Origin: an uncultured Clostridium sp.
Lineage (GTDB): Bacteria > Bacillota > Clostridia > TANB77 > CAG-508
Direction of reading: 5' to 3'
DNA length: 23,215 nt
Assembly: GCA_900554365.1 (NCBI GenBank)
Contig: USGY01000023.1
Coordinates: 1 to 23,215, forward strand
Below, piece by piece: positions 1-9,489 of the stretch (its first letter is position 1; each line of letters opens with the position of its first letter). The notes beneath the pieces are model-generated. The model saw nothing but the letters and a program-made list of their open reading frames with translations, was not told the origin of the DNA and searched no databases. The translations under genes were made by a program, and so were the position numbers.

Positions 1-74
1 AAGGAACAGCAACAATAACAGCAGTGTCAAGAGATGGAGGAAAGACAGCTACTTGTGAAATAACTGTAAAATAA
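1..74 (+). CDS. C-terminal end of a Big_2 (bacterial Ig-like) domain protein, partial
   Basis: The reading frame that starts at base 3 encodes GTATITAVSRDGGKT and a few more residues ending in EITVK before a TAA at 72-74. The pattern 'GTATITAxSxDGxKTATCxITVK' is the typical last beta strands of group 2 bacterial immunoglobulin-like domains, which sit at the C-termini of secreted or cell-surface Clostridia proteins. Nothing of the catalytic or anchoring part is visible, so the function of the whole protein cannot be said. It ends before a hairpin terminator and is not part of the following glycan operon. Confidence 0.75.
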   Translation, partial: GTATITAVSRDGGKTATCEITVK

Positions 75-83
75 AAAGTGATT

Positions 84-136
84 ATAGAAATGAAATTAGA
101 GTTATAAATTAACTTAAATTTCATTTCTATTTTTAT
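84..136 (+). terminator. Rho-independent terminator after the Big_2 gene
   Basis: A perfect 14-bp inverted repeat (ATAGAAATGAAATT at 84-97 and its complement at 117-130) with a 19-nt loop is followed by a short T-rich tract. It lies 10 bases after the stop codon and separates the upstream gene from the glycan operon. The stem is AT-rich, so it may be a weak terminator. Confidence 0.7.
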
Positions 137-141
137 ATTAA

Positions 142-170
142 TTGACTAATGATTTAATTGTTGATAAAAT
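142..170 (+). promoter_or_regulatory. Promoter P1 of the glycan operon
   Basis: TTGACT (142-147) and TAAAAT (165-170) are separated by 17 bp, a good match to the vegetative sigma-A type promoter. Transcription would begin near 177, close to a GGGGG run (174-178). Confidence 0.55.
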
Positions 171-193
171 ACAGGGGGAAAGAATAAAAAAGG

Positions 194-221
194 TTGATTT
201 ATAACTAAGATATGATATAAT
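194..221 (+). promoter_or_regulatory. Promoter P2 of the glycan operon
   Basis: TTGATT (194-199) and a perfect TATAAT (216-221) are separated by 16 bp. Transcription would start just before the ribosome binding site AGGAG (231-235) of the first gene. A GGGGG at 174-178 and a CCCCC at 224-228 bracket this promoter and could pair in a transcript made from P1. Confidence 0.6.
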
Positions 222-245
222 TACCCCCAAAGGAGAAAAGATATT

Positions 246-983
246 ATGAAAGAAGATTACAAAATAATTGTTGAAGATGTATACAAAACTTTTAATGTAT
301 ATTTGGACAAAGCAAATACAATGAAAGAAAAAATATTATTTTTATTTAGTAGAAACAGAAAAGAAAAAAGAGAAGTATTAAAAGGAATAAACTTAAAAAT
401 AAAAAAAGGGGAAGTTGTTGCTTTAATAGGAACTAATGGAAGTGGAAAATCTACTTTACTTAAGTTGTTGACTAAAATTATTTATCCTACAAAAGGTAAA
501 ATAATAACAAATGGAAAATTAACATCACTATTAGAGTTAGGAGCTGGATTTCATCCTGATTTTTCTGGAAGAGAAAATATCTATTTTAATGCTTCAATTT
601 TTGGTTTGACTAAAAAAGAAATTGATAATAGATTAGAAGATATAATAGAATTTTCTGAGTTAGGTGACTATATTGATAACCCAGTTAGAACTTATTCATC
701 AGGAATGTATATGAGATTAGCATTTTCAGTTGCAATAAATGTAGATGCAGATATCTTATTAATTGATGAAATTTTATCAGTAGGTGATGAACATTTCCAA
801 AATAAATGCTTAGAAAAAATGCTTGAATTAAAAGATCAAGGAAAAACAATGGTATTTGTAACACATAGCATGGGAACTGTTAGAAAACTATGTAGTAGAG
901 CAGTTTGGCTAAAAGATGGAAAAATAAAAATGGATGGAGATACAAATCAAGTTGTAGATGAATATATAAAAGAAAACTCATAG
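246..983 (+). CDS. ABC transporter ATPase for polysaccharide/teichoic acid export (Wzt/TagH type)
   Basis: This 245-aa ATPase should power export of a lipid-linked glycan across the cytoplasmic membrane with the permease at 3309-4085. Walker A is at residues 62-70 (GTNGSGKST), the signature is YSSGM at 150-154, Walker B ILLIDE at 170-175 and the H-loop histidine at 207. The segment LLELGAGFHPDFSGRENI and the N-terminal insertion before the first strand are typical of the polysaccharide-export ABC subfamily. It ends right after the nucleotide-binding domain, so it lacks the C-terminal carbohydrate-binding domain of O9a-type Wzt proteins. That suggests export that does not need recognition of a chain-terminating group. 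AGGAG ten bases before the ATG supports the start. It opens the operon, 13 bases ahead of the next gene. Confidence 0.9.
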   Translation: MKEDYKIIVEDVYKTFNVYLDKANTMKEKILFLFSRNRKEKREVLKGINLKIKKGEVVALIGTNGSGKSTLLKLLTKIIYPTKGKIITNGKLTSLLELGAGFHPDFSGRENIYFNASIFGLTKKEIDNRLEDIIEFSELGDYIDNPVRTYSSGMYMRLAFSVAINVDADILLIDEILSVGDEHFQNKCLEKMLELKDQGKTMVFVTHSMGTVRKLCSRAVWLKDGKIKMDGDTNQVVDEYIKENS

Positions 984-996
984 AAAGGAATTAAAA

Positions 997-3297
997 ATGA
1001 AATTTAATTACAAATTATATCCTGGAAGAAAAAGAGAAGAAATAAAATTTGAACAAGAATATAAGCCAGAAATAACGATAATAACAGCATATTATAATGG
1101 AGATGCATTTATTGACGAAACAATTAATTCGGTTTTAAATCAAACATTTCCAGCATGGGAGTGGCTTATTGTAAATGACGGCTCAACAAATGAAAAAAGT
1201 ATAGAAAAATTAAAAGAAATAGAAAAAATCGATAAAAGAATAAAAGTAATAAATAAAGAAAACTCAGGATTAGCTGCAACAAGAGACTATGGAGCAAAAT
1301 TAGCAAATAAAAATTCAAAATATTTATTTTTCTTAGATGATGATGATGTAATAAATAAAACTTATCTAGAATGTGCATATTGGACATTACAAACAAATCA
1401 AGATGCTACATGGGCGTATGCAGATTTAGTAAATTTCCATAAAGAAGAATTTGAATGGATAAAATATTTTGATTCAGATATAGAAAAAAAGGAAAATTTA
1501 TTAGTTGCAACAGCATTGATAAGAAAAGAGGACTTCTGGAAAGTAAATGGATATGAATTAAGAGAAAAAGCTGTTAATGAAGATTGGAATTTATGGCTAA
1601 AATTCCTAAAAAAAGGAATGAAACCTGTAAGAATGGATTTTATAGGATTTTGGTATAGAAAGAAAAAAGGAAACAGTGAACTAGAGCGTTCAAAACAAAA
1701 TAGAGAAAGAGCATTAAGCATAATAAATGAAACAGCAAAATCAATTAATAAAAAAGTAACAGCAATTCAATATCCAAAATCAGATTATAATTGGCAAGAA
1801 ATAATAGAAGAAATGCCAAAAAATATTCATTATAGAATAAGCTCAAATAATAAAATAAATGTATTAATGATTATTCCATGGATGGTAACAGGAGGAGCTG
1901 ATAAATTCAATCTAGACCTTATTACAAGAGCTAATAAAGACAGATTTAATTTTATTATAGTAAATACTAATCCAAAAGTTAATCTATGGAAGCAAGATTT
2001 TGAAGAACAAGCAATAATATATGATTTAACAACATTTATTGATCAAAAATATTGGACAGCATTTATAAATAATTTAATAAATGAATATAGAATCAATTTA
2101 ATATTAAATACAAATAGTCTTACAGGATATTCAATGATTCCTTATTTAAAATCAAAATATCCAACAATTCCTATTGTAGACTATATACATATGGAAGAAT
2201 GGTATAACAGATGTGGAGGATATTCAAGAGACTCTAGTGTTGTAGCACCATGTATTGATAAAACATTAGTATGTAATGAAAATTCAAGAAAAATATTGAT
2301 TAATCATTTTAAAAGAAATGAAAATGACATAAAAACAGTTTATATTGGTGTAGATGAAAAACTATTTGACCCAAATAAATACAATAAGCAAGAAATAAGA
2401 GAACAATATAAATTAAAAGATGATGACAATAGATATATATTAAGCTATATATGTAGAATAGATTTACAAAAAAGACCAATGCTATTAGCTGAAATTTTAA
2501 AAGAATTAAAACAAAGAAGAAATGATTTCTTATGCTTAATAGCAGGCGATGGACCAATGCTTGAAAAATTAAAAGACAAACTAAAAAAATATGATTTAAT
2601 AAATAATGTAAAATTCTTAGGAAATATAAAAGAAACAGCAAAATTATACAAAGTAAGTGATTTAACTATAAACTGTTCAATAAAAGAAGGAGTAGCATTA
2701 ACATCATATGAATCATTAGCAATGGGGATACCAGTAGTTTCATCAAATGTAGGGGGACAAGCTGAATTAATAAATGATGAAGTTGGTGTAATAGTTCCTT
2801 GCATGCAAGAAGAAAAAGACATAAAAGTTTTGAAATATTCAGAAGCAGAATATAAGAACTATGCAGATGGAATAGAAAAAATATTAAACAATTTAGATAC
2901 ATATAAATCAAATTGTAGAAAAAGAATCTTAAATGGATTTACAATAGATCAAATGGTAGTCAATATGGAAAACATTTTAGAAAATGTCGTAAGAGAACCA
3001 GATCCTCAAAAAATTGCAATAGGAGAAATGCTAAAAAATACACAAAGTATATGTAAAGAATTAATAACAGAAAACTTTATTGCACAAAAAGGAGAATACC
3101 AATGGTTATGTGATCAAGTTAATTTAGAATACTTTGGAATGATACCACATGATGGGAATGCAGAGTTTATAGGTGGAGGATATGATTATTTTAAAACTCC
3201 AATGGGAAGATTTAGATTAATTATGATTAAAATAACAAAAAAATTACATCTTTATGAAAAAATAAAAAATATATTAGTAAAGATAAGAAAAGACTAG
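997..3297 (+). CDS. Two-domain glycosyltransferase, GT2 followed by GT4
   Basis: A 766-aa cytoplasmic enzyme, likely to add two successive sugars to the lipid-linked glycan. Residues about 25-230 form a GT-A fold GT2 domain: ITIITAYYNGDAFIDETINSVLNQ at the N-terminus, VNDGS near 59-63, the metal-binding DDDD at 114-117 and the NEDWNLW motif with the likely catalytic acid near 194. Residues about 287-640 form a GT-B fold GT4 domain: an IPWMVTGGADKF start, ICRIDLQKRP, AGDGPMLEKL and the EGVALTSYESLAMGIPVV block with the E-x7-E pattern. A C-terminal tail of about 100 residues is not recognised. It sits between the ATPase and permease of the exporter, so it belongs to that pathway. The sugar donors cannot be read from sequence. 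Confidence 0.88.
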   Translation: MKFNYKLYPGRKREEIKFEQEYKPEITIITAYYNGDAFIDETINSVLNQTFPAWEWLIVNDGSTNEKSIEKLKEIEKIDKRIKVINKENSGLAATRDYGAKLANKNSKYLFFLDDDDVINKTYLECAYWTLQTNQDATWAYADLVNFHKEEFEWIKYFDSDIEKKENLLVATALIRKEDFWKVNGYELREKAVNEDWNLWLKFLKKGMKPVRMDFIGFWYRKKKGNSELERSKQNRERALSIINETAKSINKKVTAIQYPKSDYNWQEIIEEMPKNIHYRISSNNKINVLMIIPWMVTGGADKFNLDLITRANKDRFNFIIVNTNPKVNLWKQDFEEQAIIYDLTTFIDQKYWTAFINNLINEYRINLILNTNSLTGYSMIPYLKSKYPTIPIVDYIHMEEWYNRCGGYSRDSSVVAPCIDKTLVCNENSRKILINHFKRNENDIKTVYIGVDEKLFDPNKYNKQEIREQYKLKDDDNRYILSYICRIDLQKRPMLLAEILKELKQRRNDFLCLIAGDGPMLEKLKDKLKKYDLINNVKFLGNIKETAKLYKVSDLTINCSIKEGVALTSYESLAMGIPVVSSNVGGQAELINDEVGVIVPCMQEEKDIKVLKYSEAEYKNYADGIEKILNNLDTYKSNCRKRILNGFTIDQMVVNMENILENVVREPDPQKIAIGEMLKNTQSICKELITENFIAQKGEYQWLCDQVNLEYFGMIPHDGNAEFIGGGYDYFKTPMGRFRLIMIKITKKLHLYEKIKNILVKIRKD

Positions 3298-3308
3298 AAG
3301 GAGAAAAA

Positions 3309-4085
3309 ATGATAAACGTATTTAAAAATTTATATCAATATAGAGAACTACTTAAAACAAATGTAAAAAAAGAAATAAGGGGAAAATATAAAAACTCATT
3401 TTTAGGAGTTTTATGGTCATTTTTAAACCCATTATTACAAATAGCAGTTTATGCAATAGTATTTCCATTAATTTTGAGAAATACACAAGAAAATTATGTT
3501 ATATTTCTATGTTGTGGATTAATACCTTGGACATTTTTTTCAACAGCAATTTCAAGGTCAGCATTTACAATGATAGAAAATGGAAATATACTGAAAAAAG
3601 TTTATTTCCCAAGAGAAATTTTGCCAATTTCTGTAGTAACAAGTGAAGCAGTAAACTTTATGATTTCCACAATAATTATTTTAGCATTTGTTATATTTGG
3701 TGGATTAGGAATTACAAAATATGTCCTATTTTACCCACTTATATTAGTAGTACAATACTTATTAGTGCTTGCCATATCATTAATAGTATCAAGTATCTGT
3801 GTATATGTAAGAGATTTACAACATTTTATAGGAATATTTTTACAATTATTATTTTATGCAACACCGGTTGTATATTCAGCAGAAACTATACCAGAAAATT
3901 TTGCATGGATGCTAAAAATAAATCCAATGACATATATAATTGATGGATATAGAAATATTTTCTACAATCAAACAATGCCAGATATTAAAGCTTTATTAAT
4001 TCTATTTGTAATTCTATTATTTGTAATAGTAATAGGATATGTTATATTTAATAAATTACAAAAAGGATTTGCGGAAGAATTATAA
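3309..4085 (+). CDS. ABC-2 type permease for polysaccharide/teichoic acid export (Wzm/TagG type)
   Basis: A 258-aa integral membrane protein with about six hydrophobic helices, the membrane half of the exporter whose ATPase is at 246-983. Family features are the amphipathic N-terminus, KKEIRGKYKNSFLGVLWSFLNPL leading into the first helix, the ENGNILKKVYFPREILP loop and the ATPVVYSAETIPE segment before the last helices. The length is usual for Wzm/TagG. GGAG lies before the ATG. The next gene starts 10 bases downstream, so the two are translated from one message. Confidence 0.92.
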   Translation: MINVFKNLYQYRELLKTNVKKEIRGKYKNSFLGVLWSFLNPLLQIAVYAIVFPLILRNTQENYVIFLCCGLIPWTFFSTAISRSAFTMIENGNILKKVYFPREILPISVVTSEAVNFMISTIIILAFVIFGGLGITKYVLFYPLILVVQYLLVLAISLIVSSICVYVRDLQHFIGIFLQLLFYATPVVYSAETIPENFAWMLKINPMTYIIDGYRNIFYNQTMPDIKALLILFVILLFVIVIGYVIFNKLQKGFAEEL

Positions 4086-4095
4086 GGAGAAAAAA

Positions 4096-6069
4096 ATGAA
4101 AAATATAGCACAGAAAATAAAAAAAGATTGGAAATTCTTTTCCATATTAGCAGTAGCAGTAATTTTAATATGGATGTTAGTGTTTTATTCATTAGATGTA
4201 TCTGATAAAGTTTACAATACTAGCGAAAAAGTAGAAGCAGAGGGTAGCATAAAAGATGTTACCCCTGGAATGAAAATAGAACAAAAAATAAAAGCAACAA
4301 GAAACAATTTTAAAAGAGTTGATATTCAATTTGAACCATTAAAAGAACAAAATAATATAGCTGGAAAAGTAACAATTGGAATAAATGACGAAAATGGAAA
4401 AACAATAGCCAAAAAGACAATTACAAGAAACTATATTAGAGAAAATAATGTATATGAATTTAACTTTAAAAATCAAAAAAAATCACAAGATAAAGAATAT
4501 GTATTATGGATTCAGTTTGAAGAAGTAAAAGAAGGTAGTCAATTCTTCACAGTAAAAACAGAAAATGTTAATCAAGAAGGTATAAAATTATCGATAAATG
4601 GACAAGAACAAAATGAAGGCTTAGCAATACAAGAATTTTATAAGAATTCTAAAAAGCAAATAATATTTGACTTAGGAATATTTATATTTACAATATATGC
4701 AGTTTGCATAAGTATTTATATTTATTATAAAAAAGAAATAAAAGTTGAAAAAATATTTTTATATACTGTTCCAGCAATCTGTTTATTTTATATTATATTT
4801 ATGCCTACATGTAAAAATCATGATGAATTATATCATTGGTATAGAAGTTATGAAGTATCAATGGGAAAATTAATGACAGGAATAAATGGTGATGAATTAG
4901 GAACAAAAATGCCTGAAAATATAAGCAAATTATTAACAGATAATTGGATGACAATTACATATTCAGATGTAAATGAATGTTTAAGTATCCCACTTGAAGC
5001 AGATCAAAAAACAACATTATATGCAGAAACATCAGCTGTATATTCATTTATTCAATATTTGCCTCAAGGAATAGGAATAGCAATTGCAAGATTATTTACA
5101 GATAAAGTTGTGCTATTAGCATATGCGGGAAGATTTATGAATATGTTAATTGCAATGACTTGCATTTATTTTGCAATAAAGAAAATACCATTTGGAAAGA
5201 AAATAATATTAGCATTATCATTCATTCCAATTGCAATTGAAGGATTTTCTTCTTTGTCACCAGATGCAATGACAATTTCATTAGCATTTTTATATATTGC
5301 ATACATTTTAAAATTAGCATTTAGTAAAGAAGAAGCATTTATAGGAAAAAAAGAAATAATTACATTAACAGTAATGTCAATTATAATGTCATTATGCAAA
5401 ATAGTATATGTACCATTAGTACTATTAATGTTTATTATTCCAAAAGAAAAATTCAAAGATTGCAAAAAAGTAAAAAAAATAATTGCAATAATAGCAATAG
5501 CAGCAATTATAAATTTAATATGGCTTGGAATTTCAAGTATATATTTAGCACATTTTAGAGAAGGTGACTCTGGAATTCAAGTAAAAACATTATTATCAAA
5601 TCCTATTAGATATGTTCAAGATTGCTTATATACTTTAAATATAAATGCAGATAGCTATATTATGACTATGTTTGGACAAAAATTAGGATGGGGAGAATTA
5701 GTAAAAGTATACGATATAGTTCCTTATATATTATTATTTATGGTAACATGGATAACAATAATAGATCAAACAATAAAAGATAAATTTAAACTTTATCAAA
5801 AATTTATAATAGCTATAATAATATTAGGAATTAGTGGACTTATATTTACAAGCTTATATGTACAATGGACAACATGCGGAAGCGATTCAATAGCTGGAAT
5901 ACAAGGAAGATATTTCATACCAATTTTACCATTATTCATATTGTTAATAGGAAGTCAATTAAAAATAAAAACACCATATAATGATAAAAATATAAATAAA
6001 TATATTGGAATTATAGGAATGATAATACAAACAATACCAATAGCACAAATAATAATATGTCATTTATAA
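4096..6069 (+). CDS. DUF2142 polytopic membrane protein of the glycan cluster
   Basis: A 657-aa protein. An N-terminal helix (about 13-33) is followed by an extracytoplasmic beta-rich domain (about 40-190), then about ten or more transmembrane helices. Marks of the DUF2142 family are MPTCKNHDELYHWYRSYEV near 235-255 (the D-E-x2-H motif), LSPDAMTISLAFLY, and the late QWTTCGSDSIAGIQGRYFIP with the conserved G-R-Y-F. Members lie in surface polysaccharide clusters and are thought to be GT-C-like membrane glycosyltransferases, but a reaction is not established. The start at 4096 was chosen because GGAG lies just before it; an in-frame start at 4039 would overlap the permease gene by 47 bases and has no such site. 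Confidence 0.85.
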   Translation: MKNIAQKIKKDWKFFSILAVAVILIWMLVFYSLDVSDKVYNTSEKVEAEGSIKDVTPGMKIEQKIKATRNNFKRVDIQFEPLKEQNNIAGKVTIGINDENGKTIAKKTITRNYIRENNVYEFNFKNQKKSQDKEYVLWIQFEEVKEGSQFFTVKTENVNQEGIKLSINGQEQNEGLAIQEFYKNSKKQIIFDLGIFIFTIYAVCISIYIYYKKEIKVEKIFLYTVPAICLFYIIFMPTCKNHDELYHWYRSYEVSMGKLMTGINGDELGTKMPENISKLLTDNWMTITYSDVNECLSIPLEADQKTTLYAETSAVYSFIQYLPQGIGIAIARLFTDKVVLLAYAGRFMNMLIAMTCIYFAIKKIPFGKKIILALSFIPIAIEGFSSLSPDAMTISLAFLYIAYILKLAFSKEEAFIGKKEIITLTVMSIIMSLCKIVYVPLVLLMFIIPKEKFKDCKKVKKIIAIIAIAAIINLIWLGISSIYLAHFREGDSGIQVKTLLSNPIRYVQDCLYTLNINADSYIMTMFGQKLGWGELVKVYDIVPYILLFMVTWITIIDQTIKDKFKLYQKFIIAIIILGISGLIFTSLYVQWTTCGSDSIAGIQGRYFIPILPLFILLIGSQLKIKTPYNDKNINKYIGIIGMIIQTIPIAQIIICHL

Positions 6070-6082
6070 AAGGAGGATAAAA

Positions 6083-7018
6083 ATGGAGAAAATTGCAGTA
6101 CTAATACCATGTTATAATGAAGAACTTACAATAGAAAAAGTAATAAAAGATTTTAAAAAAGAATTACCAGATGCAGATATATATGTTTATGACAATAATT
6201 CAAAAGATAAAACTTATGAAATTGCAAAAAATGCAGGAGCAATAGTAAGAAGAGAAAATAGACAAGGAAAAGGTAATGTTGTAAGAACAATGTTTAGAGA
6301 AATTGATGCAGACATTTATGTAATGGTAGATGGAGACGATACTTATCCTGCAGAATTTGTACATCAATTAATAGAACCAGTAAGAAATAATGAAGCAGAT
6401 ATGGCAATAGGAGATAGATTATCTAATGGAACATATCAACAACAAATAAAGAAAAACTTCCATGAATTTGGAAATAATTTAGTAAGAAAATCTATAAATA
6501 TATTATTTAATAATAAATTAAAAGACATTATGACAGGATATAGAGTTTTTAGCAGAATGTTTGTAAAAAATATGCCTGTAATGAGTCCAAAATTTGAACT
6601 AGAAACAGAAATGACATTATTTGCTTTAGATAAAAAATTCAGAATAAAAGAAATACCAATAGTATTTAGAGAAAGACCAGATGGTAGTGAATCAAAAATA
6701 GATACAGTTTCTGATGGAATGAAAGTAATAAAAACAATTATAAAAATGTTTAAAGATCATAAACCATTAAAATTTTTCACAATATTATTTTTAGTATTCT
6801 TTATTCTTGGATTAATTGTAGGAGTTCCTGTTATTGTTGAATTTTATAAAACTGGATATATAACTAAAATGCCATCAGCAGTATTAGCTACAGGTTTAGT
6901 TACATTAGCTGTAATAATGGAACAATGTGGGCTTATATTAAATACAATAGTTAAGCAACACAGAGAAAATTATGAATTAAATTTATTAAGATATCAACAA
7001 TTAGAAGATAAAAAATAG
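6083..7018 (+). CDS. GT2 glycosyltransferase with C-terminal membrane helices (polyprenyl-phosphate type)
   Basis: A 311-aa protein with a GT2 catalytic domain in residues 1-about 220 and two C-terminal membrane helices at about 230-255 and 265-290. IAVLIPCYNEE opens the domain, DNNSKDKT is the second nucleotide-sugar contact and VDGDDTYP (D83, D85, D86) is the metal site. The pattern with IMTGYRVFSR and FELETEMTLFA resembles dolichyl/undecaprenyl-phosphate sugar synthases. It probably charges a polyprenyl phosphate with one sugar at the inner face, as donor for an outer-face GT-C enzyme such as the DUF2142 or GtrII protein beside it. A strong AGGAGG precedes the ATG. Confidence 0.87.
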   Translation: MEKIAVLIPCYNEELTIEKVIKDFKKELPDADIYVYDNNSKDKTYEIAKNAGAIVRRENRQGKGNVVRTMFREIDADIYVMVDGDDTYPAEFVHQLIEPVRNNEADMAIGDRLSNGTYQQQIKKNFHEFGNNLVRKSINILFNNKLKDIMTGYRVFSRMFVKNMPVMSPKFELETEMTLFALDKKFRIKEIPIVFRERPDGSESKIDTVSDGMKVIKTIIKMFKDHKPLKFFTILFLVFFILGLIVGVPVIVEFYKTGYITKMPSAVLATGLVTLAVIMEQCGLILNTIVKQHRENYELNLLRYQQLEDKK

Positions 7019-7027
7019 GAGTTTATA

Positions 7028-8509
7028 ATGGAATTTTTAAAGAAAAAATTAGAAATTTTTAAAGATAAAAATTTATATTTATTTTTAGCAGTTACATTAA
7101 TGTTTTTTGGAATTTTTATTATAAAAGATTATACAATAGATTCTTATATATTTTTCCAGGAAACATGGAAAGAGCCATTTTTACACTTTTTAGACCTAGG
7201 AAGAATTGTAACAGCAATGCTTTGGTTAATTGTTTCTTGGACAAATTATGATATATTTTATATAGTATCAATCATAATAGCATTTATAACAACAACATTA
7301 AGTATGTATGAATTAAATAAAATATTAGAAAAAGATATATCAAATAAAAATATAACAAAAATAATTTCAATTATTGCAATAATTAATTTCTGTACATTAG
7401 AATTATATATGTTTGTTGAAAAAGGCATAATGATGCTTTCAGTACTAATGATTATATTAGCAATAAAACACTTAGATAAAGCATTAGAAGGAGATAAAAA
7501 ATCAAATATAATAATCTTAATAGAAATGTTTATAGCTAATTGCTGTTATCAAGGAACTGTAGGATTATTTGTAGTATTTGGAACATTTTATATAATTAAA
7601 CATTCTAAGAAAATAATAGACTTTATAAAAAATAATGTTATAGTAGCATTATTATATGCAATACCAGCAATATTAAATTATTTAATAGTAAAAGTCATGT
7701 TCAATAGTGAAAGAGTTACAAACTCAATTCCATTAGGAACTAAACTAGATCAAATATCTTATGCTGTAAAAAATATTTTGGAAAATACATTTGGAATATT
7801 ACCCAAATACATGTTTATATCAATGGTAATATTATTTGCAGCTATATTTATAGTTAAAACACTATATAATAAAGAAAAAATAAATATGAAGATATGTAAT
7901 GTATTTTGGGTATTTTATATAATAATTGCAACAATATTGTCAGCTGTGGCACCTCAAATAATGCAATCATATGTGTATATAGTTCCTAGAAATACATATC
8001 CATTAGGAGCTTTAATAGCAATAATAATAATGTTATTATATTATAAATATAAAAATGGAAAAGTATTAAATATAATGACAACTACGATAAGTATAGCTTT
8101 CTTATTCGTATTATTCTTTAATTTTATGGATATAAATATAGGACATTATTATACAAATAGAAAAGATATGGAAATAGCAAAAGAAATAGCTACAATTGTA
8201 GAAAATTATGAAAAAGAAAGTGGAAAACAGATAACAAAAGTAGTTCTATATGATGGTGGTGAAAATAAAAAGACAGAATATGAAGGTGTAAGACATATTG
8301 GAGATGCAAATACTAGAGCGTTTTATGCAACATGGGGAGTACAAGGAATATTAGACAATGTATTGCATAGACAAATTACCATAGAAGATAAAAAAGATGA
8401 AGAAATTGAAAAATATTTTAGTAACCAAAATTGGAAATATTTTAATGAAGACCAAGTAAAAATAAAAGATGATACATTACATTTGTTAGTTATATCAGAA
8501 ATAACATAG
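7028..8509 (+). CDS. Membrane glucosyltransferase of the GtrII (Glucos_trans_II) family
   Basis: A 493-aa protein with roughly ten to twelve hydrophobic helices and a soluble C-terminal part of about 110 residues. The start of the membrane domain, with KDYTIDSYIFFQETWKEPFLHFLDLGR, matches the D-Y-x2-D-S-Y plus later G-R pattern of GtrII-type proteins, which transfer glucose from undecaprenyl phosphate to a surface polymer on the outer face. The context fits: a GtrB-type synthase and a GtrA-type flippase follow at once, giving a complete three-part Gtr module. The sugar and the acceptor are inferred from the family only. Confidence 0.8.
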   Translation: MEFLKKKLEIFKDKNLYLFLAVTLMFFGIFIIKDYTIDSYIFFQETWKEPFLHFLDLGRIVTAMLWLIVSWTNYDIFYIVSIIIAFITTTLSMYELNKILEKDISNKNITKIISIIAIINFCTLELYMFVEKGIMMLSVLMIILAIKHLDKALEGDKKSNIIILIEMFIANCCYQGTVGLFVVFGTFYIIKHSKKIIDFIKNNVIVALLYAIPAILNYLIVKVMFNSERVTNSIPLGTKLDQISYAVKNILENTFGILPKYMFISMVILFAAIFIVKTLYNKEKINMKICNVFWVFYIIIATILSAVAPQIMQSYVYIVPRNTYPLGALIAIIIMLLYYKYKNGKVLNIMTTTISIAFLFVLFFNFMDINIGHYYTNRKDMEIAKEIATIVENYEKESGKQITKVVLYDGGENKKTEYEGVRHIGDANTRAFYATWGVQGILDNVLHRQITIEDKKDEEIEKYFSNQNWKYFNEDQVKIKDDTLHLLVISEIT

Positions 8510-8531
8510 GTAGTAGAAAGAAGGTACATGT

Positions 8532-9479
8532 ATGAAAAAAATTACAATAATAATCCCAGCATATAACGAAGAAGAATCATTACCAATGCTATACGAAAGA
8601 TTAAATAAATTAATGGAAGAAATGTCAAATTATGAATTTGAAATACTTTTTGTAAATGATGGAAGTAAAGACAAAACAATTGACATAATAAAAAATCTAA
8701 GAGAAAAAGATAAAAGAATTTGTTATGTAGATTTTGCAAGAAACTTTGGAAAAGAAATAGCCATGATTGCAGGATTAGACTATGCAACAGGAGATTGTGT
8801 TGTATTTATGGATGCAGATTTACAAGATCCACCAGAGTTAATACCGGAACTAGTTAAATATTGGGAAGAAGGTTATGATGATGTATATGCTAAAAGACGT
8901 TCAAGAAAAGGTGAAACATGGTTAAAAAAATTCACATCTAAAATGTATTATAGAGTATTACAACATTTAACTAAAGTAGAAATCCAAGAAGATACAGGAG
9001 ACTTTAGACTTTTAGATAGAAGATGTGTAAATGCATTAAAAAAACTAAGAGAATCTCAAAGAAATACAAAAAGTATGTTTAGTTGGATAGGGTATAAGAA
9101 AAAAGAAGTTCTATATGATAGAGATCCAAGAGTTGCAGGTTCGACAAAATGGAATTATGGTAAATTAATAGATTTAGCAATAGATGGAATAACATCATTT
9201 ACAACATCACCTTTAAGACTAGCAACATTTATTGCAATTCCAACATTTATAGTTTTATTTATATATTTTATATATGTAATTGCGAAAACATTTGTAGTAC
9301 ATGAGGCAATACAAGCATTCCAAGCAATTATATTATTAATATTATTCTTCTCTGGAATTCAAATATTATTATTTGGAATTTTAGGAGAATATTTAGGAAG
9401 AATATTTAATGAAACTAAAAATAGACCATTATATTTAGTAAATGAATACAATGGAAAAAAAGAAATGAATGACAAATAG
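8532..9479 (+). CDS. GtrB-type polyprenyl-phosphate glycosyltransferase
   Basis: A 315-aa GT2 enzyme with two C-terminal membrane helices (about 230-255 and 265-290). TIIIPAYNEEESLPMLYERL, FVNDGSKDKT, the metal-binding MDADLQDPPEL (D94, D96) and GDFRLLDRR are the hallmarks of the bactoprenol glucosyltransferase (GtrB/CsbB/YkoT) group. It should make undecaprenyl-phosphate-glucose, or a related sugar, at the cytoplasmic face for the GtrII protein just upstream. A weak AAGG lies before the ATG. A second ATG four bases upstream is out of frame. Confidence 0.9.
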   Translation: MKKITIIIPAYNEEESLPMLYERLNKLMEEMSNYEFEILFVNDGSKDKTIDIIKNLREKDKRICYVDFARNFGKEIAMIAGLDYATGDCVVFMDADLQDPPELIPELVKYWEEGYDDVYAKRRSRKGETWLKKFTSKMYYRVLQHLTKVEIQEDTGDFRLLDRRCVNALKKLRESQRNTKSMFSWIGYKKKEVLYDRDPRVAGSTKWNYGKLIDLAIDGITSFTTSPLRLATFIAIPTFIVLFIYFIYVIAKTFVVHEAIQAFQAIILLILFFSGIQILLFGILGEYLGRIFNETKNRPLYLVNEYNGKKEMNDK

Positions 9480-9489
9480 GGAGCAAAAG

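Noticed and set aside
1166..1396. Leu-rich reading frames on the strand opposite to the glycan, trpS, mreB and disA genes
   Set aside because: They are antisense shadows of AGA/AAA/ATA-rich genes, with no ribosome site and no recognisable protein features.
4039..6069. Earlier start of the DUF2142 gene at 4039
   Set aside because: It would overlap the permease gene by 47 bases and add 19 charged residues before the natural MKN start, and GGAG sits just before 4096.
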